In this document: positions 1 to 7,395 of the stretch, one piece after another | Position numbering within the stretch: position 1 is the first letter of the stretch | How the letters are laid out: every line of letters begins with the position of its first letter | Source of the DNA: Chryseobacterium sp. PMSZPI | GTDB lineage: Bacteria; Bacteroidota; Bacteroidia; Flavobacteriales; Weeksellaceae | Length of the DNA stretch: 64,000 nt | Reading direction: 5' to 3' | Assembly (NCBI RefSeq): GCF_002835665.1 | Contig: NZ_PIZV01000074.1 | Span: 62,001-126,000 of the forward strand | Notes under the pieces: generated by a model | Told to the model about the DNA's origin: nothing | Seen by the model: only the letters and a program-made list of their open reading frames with translations | The model's database searches: none | Position numbers and translations under genes: made by a program

Positions 1-1
1 A

Positions 2-2035
2 TCTTATGATAAAAAAGATGTTAAAGACTCATCTTTAACACAAACTTCTCCGGGAATTGAACCCTACTTAAGAGGACCGTATTCCACGATGTATGTACAG
101 AAACCATGGACGATCCGTCAATATGCAGGATTTTCTACTGCTGAAGAATCAAATGCCTTTTATAGAAGAAATCTAGCTGCAGGTCAGAAAGGGCTTTCGG
201 TAGCATTTGACCTTGCTACTCACAGAGGATATGATTCCGACCATGCAAGAGTAGTGGGAGACGTAGGAAAGGCAGGAGTGGCAATCGACTCTGTTGAAGA
301 TATGAAGATTTTGTTCAATGAAATTCCGTTGGATCAAATATCCGTGTCAATGACAATGAATGGTGCTGTACTTCCGATTTTGTCTTTCTACATCGTAGCA
401 GCTGAAGAGCAAGGGGTAAAACAGGAGTTGCTTTCAGGAACCATTCAAAATGATATTCTGAAAGAGTTCATGGTAAGAAATACCTATATCTATCCGCCGG
501 CACCTTCCATGAAGATCATTGCAGATATTTTTGAATATACATCTCAGAATATTCCGAAATTTAATTCGATTTCCATCTCAGGATATCATATGCAGGAAGC
601 AGGAGCTACTCCGGTATTGGAAATGGCCTATACCTTGGCAGATGGTCTTGAGTATGTAAGAACCGGAATCAAAGCAGGAATGAATGTAGATGATTTTGCT
701 CCTAGACTATCGTTTTTCTGGGCAATCGGGATGAATCATTTCATGGAAATTGCTAAAATGCGTGCTGCAAGATATATCTGGGCTAATCTTTTAAAGCAGT
801 TCAATCCACAGAATCCAAAATCTTTAGCATTAAGAACCCATTCTCAGACTTCCGGCTGGTCTCTGACAGAGCAGGAACCTTTCAATAATATAACAAGAAC
901 AGCGATTGAAGCCTTGTCTTCAGCACTCGGAGGAACACAATCTTTACACACCAATGCATTAGATGAAGCAATTGCCCTTCCAACAGACTATTCTGCAAAA
1001 ATTGCAAGGAATACCCAGATTATCCTTCAACAAGAAAGTGGAATATGTGATGTCGTAGATCCGATGGGGGGAAGTAACCTTGTGGAAAGTCTTACCCAGC
1101 AGATGATTGAAGAAGCGATGAGGTATATTGATGAGGTAGAGCAGGAAGGAGGGATGACCAAAGCCATCGAGGCAGGAATTCCGAAAATGAGAATTGAAGA
1201 AGCTGCTGCCAAAAAACAAGCAAAGATAGATAGTGGAGAAGAATTTATTATTGGTGTGAATTCATTTAAAACGTCATTGAAGCAAGATGCCATCGAAATT
1301 TTAGATATTGATAACACTGAAGTTCGCAGAAAACAAATAGAAAGGCTGAATTCCATTAAAGCAACAAGAAATTCTGAAGCAGTGGAACAAATTTTAAGTG
1401 AAATTCGTGAAAGTGCAAAAACAGGGAAAGGAAATCTGCTGGCATTATGCATCGAAGCCGCAAGAAGAAGAGTAACGCTTGGTGAAATGAGCGATGCTAT
1501 GGAAGAAACTTTTGGAAGATATAAAGCTAATATTAAAACAATTTCTGGAGTATACGCTATGAATGCCGGTAAAAACGAATACTTTGAAAAAGCTCTTCAT
1601 TTGACACAAAAATTTGAAGAAGAAGAAGGACGACGTCCAAGGATTATGGTCGCGAAAATGGGCCAGGACGGACATGACAGAGGAGCGAAAGTGGTAGCTA
1701 CCGCATTTGCCGATATGGGATTTGATGTAGATGTTGCCCCATTGTTCCAGACTCCGGAAGAAGTGGCTAAGCAAGCTGTAGAAAATGATATTCATATTCT
1801 GGGAGTATCTTCATTGGCTGCCGGACACAAAACATTAGTTCCTCAGGTTGTTGGTGAACTTCAAAAATTAGGTGCTGATGACGTAGCAATCGTCGTAGGA
1901 GGAGTTATACCACAACAGGATTATGAATTCTTATATGCCAATGGAGCCGACTTTATCTTCGGTCCCGGAACCAATCTTCCGAAATGTGCGGTTGAGATTT
2001 TAGAGCAATTATTAGCCCGGTCTTCCGATCAGTAG
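2..2035 (+). CDS. scpA: Methylmalonyl-CoA mutase, large (catalytic) subunit; 5' end outside window
   Basis: Adenosylcobalamin-dependent isomerase interconverting (R)-methylmalonyl-CoA and succinyl-CoA. The frame is open to the window edge, and the residues before the first ATG (position 89) still match the family ([20 protein letters not shown]), so the true start lies upstream and position 89 is internal. The TIM-barrel substrate domain comes first. The B12 domain follows, with DGHDRG at 1667-1684 (the DxHxxG lower-ligand motif), SSLAAGH and a VVGGVIP stretch. A strong terminator follows the stop. The small subunit is presumably just upstream. The GTPase chaperone meaB lies 9 kb downstream. 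The family call is very secure; only the start is missing. Confidence 0.97.
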   Translation, partial: SYDKKDVKDSSLTQTSPGIEPYLRGPYSTMYVQKPWTIRQYAGFSTAEESNAFYRRNLAAGQKGLSVAFDLATHRGYDSDHARVVGDVGKAGVAIDSVEDMKILFNEIPLDQISVSMTMNGAVLPILSFYIVAAEEQGVKQELLSGTIQNDILKEFMVRNTYIYPPAPSMKIIADIFEYTSQNIPKFNSISISGYHMQEAGATPVLEMAYTLADGLEYVRTGIKAGMNVDDFAPRLSFFWAIGMNHFMEIAKMRAARYIWANLLKQFNPQNPKSLALRTHSQTSGWSLTEQEPFNNITRTAIEALSSALGGTQSLHTNALDEAIALPTDYSAKIARNTQIILQQESGICDVVDPMGGSNLVESLTQQMIEEAMRYIDEVEQEGGMTKAIEAGIPKMRIEEAAAKKQAKIDSGEEFIIGVNSFKTSLKQDAIEILDIDNTEVRRKQIERLNSIKATRNSEAVEQILSEIRESAKTGKGNLLALCIEAARRRVTLGEMSDAMEETFGRYKANIKTISGVYAMNAGKNEYFEKALHLTQKFEEEEGRRPRIMVAKMGQDGHDRGAKVVATAFADMGFDVDVAPLFQTPEEVAKQAVENDIHILGVSSLAAGHKTLVPQVVGELQKLGADDVAIVVGGVIPQQDYEFLYANGADFIFGPGTNLPKCAVEILEQLLARSSDQ

Positions 2036-2052
2036 ACTGGCAATACCATAAA

Positions 2053-2086
2053 AAAGACTGCTTCCATTTCGAAGCAGTCTTTATTT
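2053..2086. terminator. Bidirectional rho-independent terminator
   Basis: A perfect 12-bp stem, AAAGACTGCTTC / GAAGCAGTCTTT, has a 6-nt loop and A/T tracts on both sides. It sits between the convergent ends of the mutase gene and the lipoprotein gene and can serve both. Confidence 0.9.
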
Positions 2087-2931
2087 TATTTCTTGATTTC
2101 TACTATTTTACCGTCATCCAAAATCTGGTAATACGCTTTGGTAATGCTTTGACTTTCCCCATCTAATGTGTGATCCGTAGTGACAGTTACCTTACCGCTT
2201 TTACTGATTTCATAACTGCTGAACTCTTCCTTCTTATCGTCCTTTCCGGGATCAAACCAAATACCTTCTACATAAGCTTCACCAACGATGCTGTTATTCA
2301 TTACAGTAAGCAGATAGTATCGGTAATCAAAATCTCCACAATCCATCGGAACAAGAATAAGATCCATCCCTTTATATTGGGTTAACGGAAAATATCTGAA
2401 CTTGGGTTCTCCACAGGTATATTGTTCTGAACCTTCAGGCAAGAAATCGGTTTCCATAAACTTGACATCTACCCTGGGAAGACTTTCCAGAGGGAAACTG
2501 TATTTCCCTTTTTTTAAACCGGATTTTTCCTGTGCAGGCTCATTCGTTGCCTTTCTCCATTTTTCAATAGATATATAATCTCCCGAAACAGATTCCATAA
2601 TTTCCAGCTGATCACATTGATTACCGGAAGCCCGAAAAATATGATAGGTTTCAAAACGGTCAGGTCCGTTATATCCCGCAGAAATAGAATAGTTCCAGAT
2701 ACCATTAACCTTTGTACTGTCTACTAAAAAAGCAATGCCACTTTTCCCGTTAGTCAGAGAATCCAGAAATTTAGCCTGTTCTTTCATTTCATCAAGATCA
2801 AGGATTTTTTTCGTGAAATCGGTTGAATAACAAGCTTTGTCCAACACTTTTACTTCTTCTTTTTTTACTGTGGATTCTTTCTTACATCCGATCAACAATA
2901 ACGGGAGTAAGCCTAACAAAAGTCTATGCAT
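2086..2931 (-). CDS. Hypothetical lipoprotein
   Basis: About 281 residues from the chosen ATG at 2931. A longer frame begins at 3021, but only the internal ATG gives a proper lipoprotein signal: MHRLLLGLLPLLLIGC has a short hydrophobic core ending in a lipobox cysteine followed by KKES. The mature part is acidic and soluble-looking, with several cysteines and no recognisable domain. It is probably anchored in the outer or inner membrane facing the periplasm. A TATTTTTG -7-like box lies on the minus strand at 2955-2948, only about 17 nt before the ATG. Function unknown. Confidence 0.75.
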   Translation of the reverse strand: MHRLLLGLLPLLLIGCKKESTVKKEEVKVLDKACYSTDFTKKILDLDEMKEQAKFLDSLTNGKSGIAFLVDSTKVNGIWNYSISAGYNGPDRFETYHIFRASGNQCDQLEIMESVSGDYISIEKWRKATNEPAQEKSGLKKGKYSFPLESLPRVDVKFMETDFLPEGSEQYTCGEPKFRYFPLTQYKGMDLILVPMDCGDFDYRYYLLTVMNNSIVGEAYVEGIWFDPGKDDKKEEFSSYEISKSGKVTVTTDHTLDGESQSITKAYYQILDDGKIVEIKK

Positions 2932-2967
2932 GAAATTAATTTTTTCACAAAAATAAGATTTAAAAAA

Positions 2968-2997
2968 TTGACCATTTGAAAAATAGTTATATATTTG
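2968..2997 (+). promoter_or_regulatory. Bacteroidetes-type promoter of the 3.0-kb leader RNA
   Basis: TTG (2968-2970), a 19-nt spacer, then TATATTTG (2990-2997). This is the exact -33/-7 arrangement known for Bacteroidetes housekeeping promoters. Transcription would start near 3003. Confidence 0.8.
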
Positions 2998-3038
2998 CAC
3001 CTGAAAATCAAGTTTAACCATTTAAAAACAACGAAGCA

Positions 3039-3116
3039 ATGTTCAGAAATAAACAGAATTCTACAGTTGGATTGCCACTTTTCGTGGTAAGGCTTCGTGG
3101 TTTGGTACAGTCTTAG
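3039..3116 (+). CDS. 25-residue leader-like peptide
   Basis: ATG at 3039 and TAG at 3114-3116. The peptide begins MFRNKQNSTV, then has a segment rich in branched-chain residues (GLPLFVVRLRGLVQS): four Leu and four Val among 25 residues. That bias, the compact promoter-ORF-terminator arrangement and the start about 36 nt after the predicted transcription start suggest it is translated. Leu/Val richness recalls ilv/leu-type attenuation leaders, but no branched-chain amino-acid gene lies downstream here. It could also be a free small peptide. Moderate confidence. Confidence 0.5.
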   Translation: MFRNKQNSTVGLPLFVVRLRGLVQS

Positions 3117-3138
3117 AATAATAGTACAAAGAAATATC

Positions 3139-3173
3139 AAAACCCGGAGTCGTATAGATTTCGGGTTTTTTAT
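3139..3173 (+). terminator. Rho-independent terminator of the leader RNA
   Basis: Stem AAAACCCG (3139-3146) / CGGGTTTT (3162-3169), 15-nt loop, followed by a T-rich run. Confidence 0.8.
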
Positions 3174-3317
3174 TGCGCAATATTTCAAACTCAAGTTTCC
3201 CCGAAATCTTTTAGTGTCGTTAAAGGACAAATAATTGGATGAGATTTTAATCTCAAAACAACAGATGTCCATCATTGTCAATGCATCAACTAATATTTTA
3301 GTTGAAAAAAGGAAAAA

Positions 3318-3353
3318 GATACAAATAGATCTTTAATTATAGATCTTGTATCT
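3318..3353 (+). repeat. Inverted repeat upstream of the RNA-repair operon
   Basis: GATACAAATAGATC and GATCTTGTATC form an imperfect inverted repeat (outer arms GATACAA / TTGTATC, inner AGATC / GATCT) ending 18 nt before the ATG at 3372. It has no T tract, so it is not an ordinary terminator. It could be a 5'-UTR hairpin or a regulator-binding site. Confidence 0.5.
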
Positions 3354-3371
3354 GATATCCTGTGTCTTAAC

Positions 3372-4109
3372 ATGGAAAATGATCACCTTCTGTCCCATCG
3401 CTTAAGAAGTGTGAGGAGCAGAAAAAGAACAAAAAGAAAAGATGTAGAAAAGCAGATCAGAAAAAAGTTTAAACGTAGTAAAGAACTTTGGAAAATCAAG
3501 AGAAATACTCCACTGATTCCTTTAGATAATCCCTATCAGAGAGGATTTGTAAGATTCTTTGTCGTCAGGGATGATGTCATGAGATCCAAAGACGGAGAAT
3601 TTTTTGAAGAAATTTTGAAGAAAATCAATACTTATATGTATTCCGAAAGTCGCCAATTTCTCAAGAAGAAAAGGAAATTCGGGAGGAGAATATATGTCGA
3701 AAAAGAGCAAAAGCTCAAGCCTATTTCTCTGTGGTCCTGGAATGATCCGAAACTCGGACTTACGGCTAGAGAAAGGCAATATTTTCTAAAATATGAAGAA
3801 TATTGTCCCTATCGGAAATGCAATGAGATATACTACGAATTTACTGAACCATGGAGGTTTACCTTAAGGATAAGACCCAATATGATTACCCACTACAAAC
3901 CTGTAGACTTTGAATTGGAAAAAGAAATTGCAGAGCTGGAAGCTTGTCTGCAGCAGCATAAAACAGTAGGGGTTATCAACAAAAAAATCTACGGTAAATC
4001 ATACAAATGGAGATCACGAAAAGAAGATGTACATCTTATCAGAAGCGGGAAATATTTTACCTGCGCACTTTCTGCAAAAGAGATTGCAGAAAACTTTCAG
4101 GACGTGTAA
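3372..4109 (+). CDS. Uncharacterised basic protein, first gene of the RtcB/PrfH operon
   Basis: 245 residues, no recognised domain. The N-terminal ~45 residues are extremely basic (LRSVRSRKRTKRKDVEKQIR...), and the rest alternates aromatic and charged segments. A CPYRKC pair lies at mid-protein, and an acidic helix-like stretch (ELEKEIAELEACLQQH) comes near residue 190. There is no signal peptide or membrane segment. The charge suggests contact with RNA or ribosomes, but that is inference. The gene ends 27 bp before rtcB and is very probably co-transcribed with it, so a role in the same RNA-repair pathway is likely. The start is the first ATG after an inverted repeat. Confidence 0.75.
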   Translation: MENDHLLSHRLRSVRSRKRTKRKDVEKQIRKKFKRSKELWKIKRNTPLIPLDNPYQRGFVRFFVVRDDVMRSKDGEFFEEILKKINTYMYSESRQFLKKKRKFGRRIYVEKEQKLKPISLWSWNDPKLGLTARERQYFLKYEEYCPYRKCNEIYYEFTEPWRFTLRIRPNMITHYKPVDFELEKEIAELEACLQQHKTVGVINKKIYGKSYKWRSRKEDVHLIRSGKYFTCALSAKEIAENFQDV

Positions 4110-4136
4110 GTCCGACTATTATTTAAAACCAAAACA

Positions 4137-5528
4137 ATGGGAAATTTAAAACTAAAAGGAAAAGATATATTAAAACTGGGCTATCCAAACAATCAGAGTG
4201 TTAATGTTGCTTTGGAAGTCATGAAAAGAAATTTTGCCACCAAAAATATCCATCACGTAAAATCTATTTTAAAAGAAATCCTGATCAATCCGGAGAATTT
4301 TGAAAAAGACTTAACCTTCGGGCAGATCGCAGAAACATTGCTTTCTTCAAAAAAGACAGAAAAAAGAATGCTGAATTCACAGCGTGTCTCTTTTCAGATC
4401 TTTGGAAACAATATTTCAGAAGAAGCAAAAAACCAGTTGTACACCGCACTGAAATTGCCGATTTCTACACAAGGTGCTTTAATGCCTGATGCACACAGCG
4501 GATATGGGTTGCCTATCGGAGGCGTACTTGCTGTAGAAAATGCAGTCATTCCTTACGGAGTAGGCATGGATATCGGTTGCAGAATGAGCCTCAGTATTTT
4601 GGATACGCCGGTTTCATATCTCAACGGAGCAAGGGATAAATATGAAAAAGCCCTTGCAGAACATACAAAATTCGGAATGTACGAGACCCATAAATCTCAC
4701 ATAGACCATGAGATCTTCGACAGAGATACCTTTGATCTCATTCCAATTTTGAGAAGGTTAAAAGGTAAAGCCATTAAGCAAATGGGTTCTTCCGGTGGTG
4801 GAAATCACTTCGTAGAATTCGGGGAAGTAGAAATCACCGAAGAAGATGAACAGATAGGTCTTCCGAAAGGGAAATATTTGGGAATCCTTTCTCACAGCGG
4901 CTCCAGAGGGCTGGGAGCAGAGGTTGCCCAATATTATTCCAGAGTAGCTGTAGAGCAATGTCCATTACCAAAAGAAGCGCAACAGTTTGCCTGGCTGGAT
5001 TTGAATACACATCTTGGGCTGGAATATTGGACAGCCATGAATCTTGCAGGAGATTACGCTTCTGCCTGTCATGATGATATACACAGAAGATTAGTGAAAG
5101 CTGTCGGAGGGAGAGTGAAGGCGAGAATAGAGAACCATCACAATTTTGCATGGAAGGAAATCCATAACGGGAAAGAAGTGATTGTTCATCGAAAAGGAGC
5201 AACACCGGCTAATGAAAATGAATTGGGAATGATTCCCGGATCGATGACGGCAAAAGGCTTTATCGTCCGTGGAAAAGGCAATTCTGATTCCCTGAATTCT
5301 GCATCGCATGGAGCAGGAAGAGCCCACTCAAGAGGAGAATGCAGAAGCCTGTTCACTCAAAATGACATTAAAAAAGAATTGAAATTAAAAAATGTCACCT
5401 TGATGGGCGGAAATGCAGAAGAGGCACCAATGGCTTATAAAGATATTCATGAAGTGATGAACGCACAAAGTGAACTGGTAGACATCCTTGGAACATTTCA
5501 ACCGAGAATTGTGAGAATGGATAAGTAA
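4137..5528 (+). CDS. rtcB: RNA-splicing ligase RtcB
   Basis: 463 residues. RtcB uses GTP and Mn2+ to join RNA ends carrying 2',3'-cyclic phosphate or 3'-phosphate to 5'-OH ends. Visible motifs: MPDAHSGYGLPIGG (Asp118, His120), YGVGMDIGCRM with metal-binding Cys148, GGGNHFVEFGE, LSHSGSRGLG, and SHGAGRAHSRG, in which His391 aligns with the guanylylated histidine. Full length with all catalytic elements, so probably active. It lies between an unknown basic protein and a nucleotidyltransferase-like gene, with the release-factor homologue prfH two genes on. That context points to repair of toxin-cleaved rRNA or tRNA rather than tRNA splicing. Confidence 0.97.
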   Translation: MGNLKLKGKDILKLGYPNNQSVNVALEVMKRNFATKNIHHVKSILKEILINPENFEKDLTFGQIAETLLSSKKTEKRMLNSQRVSFQIFGNNISEEAKNQLYTALKLPISTQGALMPDAHSGYGLPIGGVLAVENAVIPYGVGMDIGCRMSLSILDTPVSYLNGARDKYEKALAEHTKFGMYETHKSHIDHEIFDRDTFDLIPILRRLKGKAIKQMGSSGGGNHFVEFGEVEITEEDEQIGLPKGKYLGILSHSGSRGLGAEVAQYYSRVAVEQCPLPKEAQQFAWLDLNTHLGLEYWTAMNLAGDYASACHDDIHRRLVKAVGGRVKARIENHHNFAWKEIHNGKEVIVHRKGATPANENELGMIPGSMTAKGFIVRGKGNSDSLNSASHGAGRAHSRGECRSLFTQNDIKKELKLKNVTLMGGNAEEAPMAYKDIHEVMNAQSELVDILGTFQPRIVRMDK

Positions 5529-5546
5529 TCAGCTCTATAATGAGGA

Positions 5547-5662
5547 GCTTAATCCCGCTTTCCGCACTCGCTATTTTTCTTTTTTCACAAAAAGAAAAAT
5601 GAGCTCAGACAATTGCTGCAATCGGGGCTAACCTAACAGGTTTCAAAAACCTGTTAGGTTTT
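5547..5662. repeat. REP-like palindromic intergenic element
   Basis: Two nested palindromes occupy the rtcB-to-NTase gap. The first has outer arms AGC..CCCG / CGGGGCT and an inner TTTTTCTTTTT / AAAAAGAAAAA hairpin (about 5547-5629). The second is a perfect 11-bp stem, AACCTAACAGG / CCTGTTAGGTT (5630-5660). From memory, closely similar CCCGCTTTCCGC...AATCGGGGCTA elements recur between genes of many flavobacteria, so this is probably a dispersed repeat rather than a local regulator. The second stem ends in TTTTAAT and could act as a weak terminator. Confidence 0.65.
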
Positions 5663-5751
5663 AATAACAATAGAAAAGAAAAGGTAATGAACAGATTAAA
5701 ATAATAAGGAAATAATCAGTTACCAACTTTATCACTTTAAAAAATAAAACA

Positions 5752-6297
5752 ATGGGAGCACCACATAATATAAAACGATACGGAGAAGTCTGGCCGGAAT
5801 TCAGAATTCGATTTGGACTTGAAATTCTAGAAAAATTAAAAAATAAAGTCATTATATCGGGCGGATGGGCGTGGCATTTTATGTCCGAACCGGGACACAC
5901 CGAATACAAACATGCCCATGATCATAAGGATATTGATGTTTTTGTAAAAAAAGAAAATGTTGCAGAAGCAGTAATGATTCTTCAGAATGAGGGATTTCAG
6001 AAAGTCTGGACCCGCTATGATCATCTGCCAAGTGAAGAAAACTTTCGCAGGTATGAGAAAACAGTAGTGTTGGAAGGCGAAAAGTTTCATAGAATTACTG
6101 TTGATTTCTTTGAAAGAAACGATCTGGAAACTGTTCAAGCGAATGGATTTATTGTAGTAAAACCAGATGTTTTACTTTCATTCTACAGGAATATTCATTC
6201 CAGTGACAAATGCTGGGCAGTAATGGCTGCAAAAGAATTATTACAAAAAGGGATTGATCCTTTGGGACATCCCCAATTAAGCGAAATGCCAAAGTAA
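5752..6297 (+). CDS. Putative nucleotidyltransferase-fold protein of the RNA-repair operon
   Basis: 181 residues. The pattern IISGGWAWHF (Gly37-Gly38), KDIDVFV (Asp60, Asp62) and RITVDFF (Asp118) fits the pol-beta nucleotidyltransferase signature of a GG loop, a DxD pair and a third acidic residue on a later strand. The GG-to-DxD gap is longer than in antibiotic nucleotidyltransferases. A histidine-rich loop (KHAHDHKD) precedes the DxD. No signal peptide. The stop is 3 bp before prfH, so the two are translationally coupled. Likely role, by inference: adding nucleotides to an RNA end or modifying tRNA before or after RtcB sealing. It could instead be an inactive NTase or the enzymatic part of a toxin-antitoxin pair. 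Confidence 0.7.
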   Translation: MGAPHNIKRYGEVWPEFRIRFGLEILEKLKNKVIISGGWAWHFMSEPGHTEYKHAHDHKDIDVFVKKENVAEAVMILQNEGFQKVWTRYDHLPSEENFRRYEKTVVLEGEKFHRITVDFFERNDLETVQANGFIVVKPDVLLSFYRNIHSSDKCWAVMAAKELLQKGIDPLGHPQLSEMPK

Positions 6298-6300
6298 AAA

Positions 6301-6999
6301 ATGAAAAAATTAATACAAATCACTGCAGGAAAAGGACCTTTAGAATGCCAATGGGTAGTCGCTAAAGTGCTAAAGACCTTCCTGGATGAAGCAAAACAAA
6401 ATAAAATAGACTACGAAATGATCCACCGCGAAAATGGTGAAGAAAATTTGACTTTGAAATCAGTAACCTTACTTTTAAAAGGAAAAGACCTAACGATCTT
6501 TTTAAAAAGTTGGCTGGGAAGTATTTGTTGGATAGGGAAAAGTACATTTAGAAAGATGCATAAAAGAAACAATTGGTTTATTGGTATTTTTGAGTTGGAA
6601 GGATTAAAAACTGTTGATTTCAATGAAAGAGATATCCGGTTTCAAACCACAAGAAGCCAGGGAAGTGGTGGGCAGAATGTAAATAAAGTCAATACCGCAG
6701 TTCGGGCTACCCATATTCCAAGCAAAGAATCTGTATTTGTACAGGATTCAAGATCACAGTGGGAGAATAAAAAACTGTCTGTGATCCGGTTGAAAGAAAA
6801 AGTAATGGCAATACACATTCAGCAATTGGAGAAAAGAATGAAAGAAACTTGGGCATTGCAGATACAAGTGCAGCGTGGCAGCCCGGTACGAACATTTTCA
6901 GGAACGGATTTTAAAAAAAATTATGAAGACAACTCCTTTAAAAAGACAAGGAGTGCTCTGAAAAATGAACTAAAAAAATACAGTAATGACCTTAACTAA
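6301..6999 (+). CDS. prfH: Peptide chain release factor-like protein PrfH (RF-H)
   Basis: 232 residues, much shorter than RF1/RF2. It retains the peptidyl-tRNA hydrolysis domain with SQGSGGQNVNKV (Gly123-Gly124-Gln125) but lacks the full codon-reading domain. From the literature on the family, PrfH acts on ribosomes whose 16S rRNA decoding centre has been cut by a ribotoxin: it releases the nascent chain, and its rtcB partner reseals the rRNA. Here it is the last gene of the operon, 3 bp after the nucleotidyltransferase-like gene. The lysine-rich C-terminus (KKTRSALKNELKKY) is usual for RF-type rRNA contacts. Recognition is firm. Confidence 0.93.
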   Translation: MKKLIQITAGKGPLECQWVVAKVLKTFLDEAKQNKIDYEMIHRENGEENLTLKSVTLLLKGKDLTIFLKSWLGSICWIGKSTFRKMHKRNNWFIGIFELEGLKTVDFNERDIRFQTTRSQGSGGQNVNKVNTAVRATHIPSKESVFVQDSRSQWENKKLSVIRLKEKVMAIHIQQLEKRMKETWALQIQVQRGSPVRTFSGTDFKKNYEDNSFKKTRSALKNELKKYSNDLN

Positions 7000-7035
7000 A
7001 AATAAATATTACTTTGAGGCCTTAGCAATACAACA

Positions 7036-7197
7036 GAACAAATGGGAGAAGGATGATCGGGTTATTTTGCTCTAATGATTACTACCAGACCCGGTGATAC
7101 TTCTGTTCTTGTGAGAGGAGTAAGTGCATATCCGAAGGGACAGCCCATTACAGGAGTGGGGATAAGACTTGCTAAATATTCTCCTGATTTTGGATAA
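7036..7197 (+). pseudogene. Remnant of an M36 metallopeptidase gene
   Basis: Conceptual translation EQMGEG*SGYFALMITTRPG... continues to KYSPDFG before a stop. It aligns closely with residues 596-650 of the intact M36 protease encoded just downstream (EQMGEGWSDYFALMITTRPG...KYSPDFS). The tryptophan codon of the zinc-ligand motif has become TGA (7054-7056). Nothing matching the rest of the protease is visible on either side. It is therefore a decayed piece of a former paralogue. The remaining part of the 396-bp gap (7000-7395) holds only a terminator and an A/T-rich upstream region. Confidence 0.85.
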
Positions 7198-7220
7198 AGC
7201 ATTGCTTCCTGATGTATTTT

Positions 7221-7256
7221 AAAAGTAAGTTTTCATAAGAAAGCTTACTTTTTTAT
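7221..7256 (+). terminator. Terminator-like hairpin after the protease remnant
   Basis: AAAAGTAAG and CTTACTTTT form a 9-bp stem with a 15-nt loop followed by TTTT. It may be the original terminator of the lost paralogue or serve the prfH operon. Confidence 0.65.
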
Positions 7257-7395
7257 TCTAAGGAATTTATAAAATGAAAATTGCCAACTTTGTGAATAAA
7301 AATAACTGAAAAAATAAGAAAAGGACAAAATAAAGGTCTATTTTTTCTTTTAACAATTCTTTCAATGTTTTGATTGTAGCAGTCTGTAAATTAGT

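Larger units (their letters stand above)
3003..3173 (+). ncRNA. Putative short transcript with leader-like peptide and terminator
   Basis: A promoter at 2968-2997 and a terminator at 3139-3173 (AAAACCCG / CGGGTTTT stem, 15-nt loop, then TTTTTTATT) bound a transcript of about 170 nt. It holds a 25-codon ORF (3039-3116). A small hairpin (TTGCCAC 3072-3078 with GTGGTAA 3084-3090, one G-U pair) lies inside that ORF. The layout resembles an attenuation leader or a small-peptide sRNA. The next gene downstream starts at 3372, after a further 200 nt, so a cis role on it is possible but not shown. Confidence 0.6.

Noticed and set aside
959..1795. Minus-strand open frames inside the mutase gene
   Set aside because: They are antisense to a strongly conserved coding sequence, have no family resemblance and no start signals.
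2968..3173. tRNA, tmRNA or 6S-like RNA gene in the leader region
   Set aside because: No cloverleaf, no CCA-type end and no known structural signature; promoter, short ORF and terminator explain the interval better.
2913..3281. A 122-codon minus-strand frame across the leader RNA
   Set aside because: It runs through the promoter and terminator of the leader region and through the signal-peptide part of the lipoprotein gene; no protein-like composition.
5547..5662. CRISPR-like repeat or transposon end
   Set aside because: Only single nested palindromes, no spaced direct repeats and no transposase; fits a dispersed intergenic element better.
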